The notes beneath the pieces were generated by a model. The model saw only the letters and a list, made by a program, of their open reading frames with translations. It searched no databases and was not told where the DNA came from. Shown in pieces: positions 7,459-8,805 of a stretch of 8,805 nucleotides of DNA; the first letter of the stretch is position 1, and each line of letters starts with the position of its first letter. Origin of the DNA: an uncultured Opitutaceae bacterium (GTDB lineage: Bacteria; Verrucomicrobiota; Verrucomicrobiia; Opitutales; Opitutaceae). Both the position numbers and the translations under genes were made by a program. The stretch covers positions 1 through 8,805 of the forward strand of contig CALFNJ010000432.1 in assembly GCA_937902865.1 (NCBI GenBank), written 5' to 3'.

Positions 7459-7470
7459 TGCCTTTGCGGT

Positions 7471-8805
7471 TTACCAGCTGTACGTCACGCTGCCGGTCAG
7501 CTGACGCTTGGCGGCGGGGACGCCGGGAACTTCCTCGAAGTCGGAGTTCCAGAGGTTATCGATCTGCGCGGACACGAGCAGGCTCTTCATCTCCGGCGGA
7601 CGATAGGAAAGGCCGAGCGCGCTGATCACCGGATCCTTGGTGGTGGTGCGGAGGAGATTGTCGGCCTGCCAGCGGAATTCATTGTCCATCCGCAGCTCCC
7701 AACCGCCGCCGAGGCGAGCGGTGATCGCCGCCGTCACGCGCTGTTTCGGAAAGTTGAGCGCGTAGAAACTGGCGTTGACCGCAGCGGTGCCATAGTCGGC
7801 GTCCTTCGACAGCCAGGCGTAGCCGAGCACGAGATCGATATTCGTGAAGCTGCGGCGGGTGAAGAGTTCGACGCCAGTCGTGTCGATGTCCACCGCGTTG
7901 GCCGTGCGCGCCGACGTGCCGACCAGATACGTCCAGTCCACCAGCTGGTCATCGCGGCGATAGAACACCGCGGCATCGGTGCGCCAGCCGGACCAAGTCC
8001 CGCCGACGCCGAGTTCGAAATTGCTGCTCGTCTCGCGGCCGAGGTTCGGGTTGCCGCGGAACAGGCCGGACGTCGCGCTGGAGTTGAGCGCGGTGTAGGT
8101 CGGCACCTGGGTGGACTCCGCGTAGGAAAGATAAAGCCGCTGCCAGGGTGCGCCGGGACCGCTGCGCTCGTCGGCGAGCGTGACGACCGGCGAAACGGCG
8201 GAGCCGTCGCGATTCGTGTCATCATACGTGGCACCCGCCGTGGCGACAAGCGCATGGCCCGGGGCCAGCACCCACCGCTTCTCCGGAAACAGCCCCGCGT
8301 TTGTGTAGGTGCGGGTGTGGAAACGGCCGGCCGTGAGCGAAGTGGATTTCAGGTCGTCCGCGCCGACGCCGGCCTTGTAGCCAAGGGAGAAGGCGGGGAA
8401 CGTGACCTTTCCGTCGAGCGACGCGTCGCTCATCCAGGTCGTGTGCTGGAACGGATGGACGGGGCCGACGGGCGCGAAACGGTTGAAGGCGTAGTCATCC
8501 TTGTTGCGGCGCCAGGAGGCTCCGAACTCCACGAAGTCATCCTGGCTGAACTGCTGACGGTGATTCAGCGCAACGAGGACGGTTTCGAGATTCTCCGTCT
8601 CGTCGGAATTGAACGGCGTGTAGAGGTTCGGCCAGCCGAAGAACTTCGCCTGATAGCCGTAGACCAGATCGGTCTGGCTCTTGGCGTCCGCGAGCTGCAC
8701 GCGCGCGCTGACGCGATCGAAGCGGCTCTCGCCGTAGGGCCGGGAACCGTCGGAGGCGGAGCGCGCATAGGACGTGTCCGTCGCGAGCTGGCGGCCGAAA
8801 AGAGT
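7471..8805 (-). CDS. TonB-dependent outer-membrane receptor, C-terminal 444 residues (runs off right edge)
   Basis: The minus frame is open from the right edge (beginning TLFGRQLATD) to a TAA at 7471, giving 444 residues of beta barrel. Internal GTG or ATG codons near 8700 are not the real start. Evidence for the family is the regular amphipathic strand and turn pattern rich in Tyr, Trp, Asp and Asn, the barrel signature ESTQVPTYTALN followed by GNPNLGRETSSNFELG, and a last strand ending SVTYSW, the terminal aromatic read by the BAM machinery. Such receptors import siderophores, cobalamin, glycans or peptides using energy from TonB-ExbBD. The N-terminal signal, TonB box and plug lie outside the window. 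The section KFFGWPNLYTPF followed by ETENLETVLVALNHR reminds me of BtuB-like (cobalamin-type) receptors, but I hold the substrate open. A hairpin follows 12 bases after the stop, and the metalloprotease begins 189 bp further on, so co-transcription is uncertain. Confidence 0.9.
   Translation of the reverse strand, partial: TLFGRQLATDTSYARSASDGSRPYGESRFDRVSARVQLADAKSQTDLVYGYQAKFFGWPNLYTPFNSDETENLETVLVALNHRQQFSQDDFVEFGASWRRNKDDYAFNRFAPVGPVHPFQHTTWMSDASLDGKVTFPAFSLGYKAGVGADDLKSTSLTAGRFHTRTYTNAGLFPEKRWVLAPGHALVATAGATYDDTNRDGSAVSPVVTLADERSGPGAPWQRLYLSYAESTQVPTYTALNSSATSGLFRGNPNLGRETSSNFELGVGGTWSGWRTDAAVFYRRDDQLVDWTYLVGTSARTANAVDIDTTGVELFTRRSFTNIDLVLGYAWLSKDADYGTAAVNASFYALNFPKQRVTAAITARLGGGWELRMDNEFRWQADNLLRTTTKDPVISALGLSYRPPEMKSLLVSAQIDNLWNSDFEEVPGVPAAKRQLTGSVTYSW

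Larger units (their letters stand above)
7282..7470. other. Intergenic region between receptor stop and metalloprotease start
   Basis: These 189 bp are the only non-coding stretch above 50 bp. From the receptor side they hold a GC-rich hairpin (7425-7458), two direct copies of GATCGGAC (7393-7400 and 7421-7428), a short perfect hairpin GGCCG-CGC-CGGCC (7374-7386), an AAGCGCTT palindrome (7335-7342) and GAAGG upstream of the GTG. I see no convincing sigma-70 promoter. The best -35 match is TTGACC (complement of 7324-7329), and the hexamer 17 bases on, CTTTCT, is a poor -10. The layout suits the end of one transcript and the start of the next, but neither is proven. Confidence 0.5.

Noticed and set aside
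1..8805. Mobile element, CRISPR array, defence island or RNA gene
   Set aside because: No transposase, integrase, terminal inverted repeats, spaced direct repeats or tRNA-like cloverleaf was seen. Almost every base falls in four ordinary co-oriented genes of uniform composition.

Overview
The window looks like chromosomal DNA from a GC-rich Gram-negative bacterium, most likely Verrucomicrobia and specifically an Opitutaceae (Opitutus-like) species. That placement is inferred from three things: the very high GC content, an outer-membrane TonB-dependent receptor, and a secreted metalloprotease carrying the 'STRG…GPSL…NDNW…GAYTV…VEVYE' C-terminal domain that I associate with this lineage. No rRNA or other marker gene is present to confirm it.

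All four genes lie on the minus strand, so the layout is read from right to left. (1) The 3' part of a TonB-dependent receptor gene runs off the right edge (7471-8805) and ends in a typical aromatic-terminated beta barrel. (2) A 189-bp intergenic region (7282-7470) holds two GC-rich hairpins, a LacI-operator-like AAGCGCTT palindrome and a weak Shine-Dalgarno site. (3) A GTG-started gene (4531-7281) encodes a 916-residue exported M12/reprolysin-like zinc metalloprotease. (4) After 47 bp, nearly filled by a hairpin that ends at the start codon, comes an oligopeptidase A-type M3 metallopeptidase (2420-4483). (5) After 42 bp comes a large AsmA/TamB/YdbH-like envelope protein with one N-terminal membrane anchor (2377 down to the left edge, incomplete). 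The last three are close enough to be co-transcribed. The receptor is probably a separate unit.

Together the genes would suit envelope and protein turnover: an exported endoprotease, a cytosolic oligopeptidase that finishes short peptides, an outer-membrane importer, and a bridge-like protein thought to move lipids between membranes. That functional link is inferred from gene order only. I found no tRNA, rRNA, CRISPR array, insertion sequence, phage gene or defence system. The long plus-strand open frames are mirror images of the minus-strand genes.

The points most worth following up are the single cysteine of the metalloprotease (a candidate cysteine switch), the hairpin abutting the oligopeptidase start codon, and the two-and-a-half-copy C-terminal domain array of the protease. 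Nothing here is clearly a new system.
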